From: Ignavibacteria bacterium
GTDB lineage: Bacteria > Bacteroidota > Ignavibacteria > Tepidaquicellales > Tepidaquicellaceae
Direction of reading: 5' to 3'
Assembly (NCBI GenBank): GCA_026417495.1
Contig: JAOADD010000059.1
Location: 1-64,000, forward strand
Length of the DNA: 64,000 nucleotides
Position 1 is the stretch's first letter; each line of letters starts with the position of its first letter. Shown here in pieces: positions 62,941 to 64,000 of this stretch. The notes beneath the pieces are model-generated. The model worked only from the letters and a program-made list of their open reading frames with translations, was not told the origin of the DNA and ran no database searches. The translations under genes and the position numbers were made by a program.

Positions 62941-64000
62941 TTTTAGTTTGAGTTAACAATTCAATTGATTTTTTATAAACTAAGTCAGGTTTTATATCAT
63001 TGATGTTAGATGTTGGTGATTGTATGTAAATCTGATTTTTCTTGAGTGGACCCCATTCATATCCATTTGTAGGACCGAATAAAGCAATTAAAGGTGTACC
63101 TACATAGCTTGCAGTATGCATTGTTCCTGTATCATTAGTAATATATAAATCTATTTCCGATAAAATTGCTGCTACTTTTCGTATATTATAATTTGTTATT
63201 ACTGTTTTAATTCCCTGTTCTTTTAATAATGTAGTTAAATTTGTAGTTAATTCTCTGTCTAAAGGTCCCTTCGTAAGAAGAACGTAGTTGTTGAATTTTT
63301 TGTATAATTTAATAATTAACTCTGCAAAGTTACTTAAATCCCACCTGTTTTTTATCTTTGCTGCTCCTATATGATAACCAATTATTTTATTATTGTAATT
63401 AGGAAAATTGATTTTTATAAACTCTTTAGCGAAAGTTATTTCTTCTTTATCTAAAAATAATCTAACATCATTTTTTTCTTTTTCATTTAATCTACAATTT
63501 AGAAGATTAGCAATTTCAAGGTTTCTCTCTGTCTGATGTAATTTATATTTATCCCAAACAAAATCAGATTTTACATTTAATAAATACTCACTTTTATTAT
63601 ATCTGCCATCAGCACTTTTTACTCCAACTCTTATTTTAGCACCCGAAAGAAAATTTATTAAATGAGATGTTCTTGAAAAGGAAACAGTAGAAGGTACAAT
63701 ACCTATATCATATTTCCTATCCTTTAATTCACGGAAAAACCGATTATATTCATTAAGTGGAGATTTTTTGAAAAGAATTACTCTATTTAAATATTTATTT
63801 GCTGAGCTATCCATTATTTCATAATTATCCTTCGAAGCGACCAGAGTAATATGTGCCTTATAAAACTTTTTCCTAACTGCTGCTATTAAAGGAAGAGTGC
63901 AAAGCATATCACCTAACTGATTATGCTGCTTTACTATTAAAATGTTTTTTACCTTTTCAGGGTTTATTTTTTTTACTTCAATGGGGTTCTTATTAACAAA
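62915..64000 (-). CDS. Family 9 glycosyltransferase (heptosyltransferase-like), 5' end beyond the window
   Basis: The frame stays open from 62915 to the right window edge. Internal ATG 63907 lies inside the conserved N-terminus: reading upstream gives NILIVKQHNQLGDMLCTLPL, the typical GT9 start (ILIIR..S.IGDVLLTTPL), preceded by about 20 more codons. So the true start is near or beyond base 64000. C-terminal features: IGYHIGAAKIKNRWDLSNFA and DLYITNDTGTMHTASYVGTP...ALFGPTNGYEWGP. Transfers heptose or another sugar in LPS core synthesis. Confidence 0.85.
   Translation of the reverse strand, partial: FVNKNPIEVKKINPEKVKNILIVKQHNQLGDMLCTLPLIAAVRKKFYKAHITLVASKDNYEIMDSSANKYLNRVILFKKSPLNEYNRFFRELKDRKYDIGIVPSTVSFSRTSHLINFLSGAKIRVGVKSADGRYNKSEYLLNVKSDFVWDKYKLHQTERNLEIANLLNCRLNEKEKNDVRLFLDKEEITFAKEFIKINFPNYNNKIIGYHIGAAKIKNRWDLSNFAELIIKLYKKFNNYVLLTKGPLDRELTTNLTTLLKEQGIKTVITNYNIRKVAAILSEIDLYITNDTGTMHTASYVGTPLIALFGPTNGYEWGPLKKNQIYIQSPTSNINDIKPDLVYKKSIELLTQTKNGKNISSN

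Noticed and set aside
63907-64000. ATG 63907 as the start of the family 9 glycosyltransferase
   Set aside because: Upstream codons encode the conserved GT9 N-terminus (NILIVKQHNQLGD), so the gene continues past the window edge.

Overview
The window is very AT-rich bacterial DNA that looks like Ignavibacteriota/Bacteroidota (Chlorobi-Ignavibacteria type). The basis is four things seen in the sequence. First, secreted proteins end in NYPNPFNxxTxIxF type IX secretion (T9SS) sorting domains. Second, there is a PorX-type T9SS regulator. Third, bshA (bacillithiol) and kdsD/lptC/lptA-like genes point to a Gram-negative outer membrane. Fourth, many proteins are TPR, beta-barrel or YCF48-repeat proteins of the kind common in that lineage. 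No phage, IS transposase, CRISPR or rRNA was found.

Layout. 1-14.7 kb: secreted and accessory genes. These are a YCF48-repeat protein cut by the left edge, an LtaS-like sulfatase-fold membrane enzyme, an arsR-arsM arsenic pair with a visible promoter/operator, a DUF2341/FN3/LamG T9SS cargo, a lipoprotein, and a large YCF48 T9SS cargo. A four-gene sulfur operon follows (SQR-like flavoprotein, DUF1641, TusE/DsrC-like, DsrE2-like). Next is another YCF48 T9SS protein whose true 5' end has no ATG/GTG/TTG start. 14.8-17.6 kb: decaying DNA with a membrane-protein pseudogene carrying four homopolymer frameshifts, and a fragment of a GIY-YIG/tRNA-derived repeat. 17.6-22.8 kb: an OmpR-type response regulator, an unusual histidine kinase, an MgtA Mg2+ P-type ATPase and a putative outer-membrane protein, bracketed by direct copies of that repeat. 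22.9-23.6 kb: two tandem 316-bp units, each with a small GIY-YIG nuclease gene, next to an intact tRNA-Asp(GTC). Each GIY-YIG gene ends inside a sequence that mimics the 3' half of that tRNA.

23.9-31.3 kb (minus strand): an eight-gene operon with NeuB-like synthase, SpsF-like cytidylyltransferase, split transketolase, class III aminotransferase, SDR, a GT-B-like protein and a fatty-acid-hydroxylase-family protein. It is probably an undescribed nonulosonate-like or amino-sugar surface-glycan pathway. A second split transketolase lies at 41.9-43.6 kb. 31.7-32.9 kb: an OFA-type MFS transporter. 33.2-40.0 kb (plus strand): a tightly packed six-gene operon (PqqD-like, ATP-grasp, DAP-decarboxylase-like, urea-transporter/M23 fusion, TPR-plus-barrel, TPR). 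I regard it as a candidate undescribed peptide or cell-wall-related system. 40.0-47.5 kb: a Wzi-like barrel, the second transketolase pair, a Cache lipoprotein and a hybrid histidine kinase.

47.5-64 kb: mostly core genes. They are hutI, a glmM-like mutase and a GlmU-N-like nucleotidyltransferase, then panD, panC, accD, tsaB, tsaE, porX and an RlmD-type methyltransferase. These are followed by kdsD-lptC-lptA-like (KDO/LPS), bshA, Ppx/GppA-HD and a family 9 glycosyltransferase that runs off the right edge.

The strongest candidates for something undescribed are (1) the GIY-YIG/tRNA-Asp 3'-half repeat cassette and the island it brackets, (2) the six-gene PqqD/ATP-grasp/decarboxylase/UT-M23 operon, and (3) the NeuB plus split-transketolase cluster.
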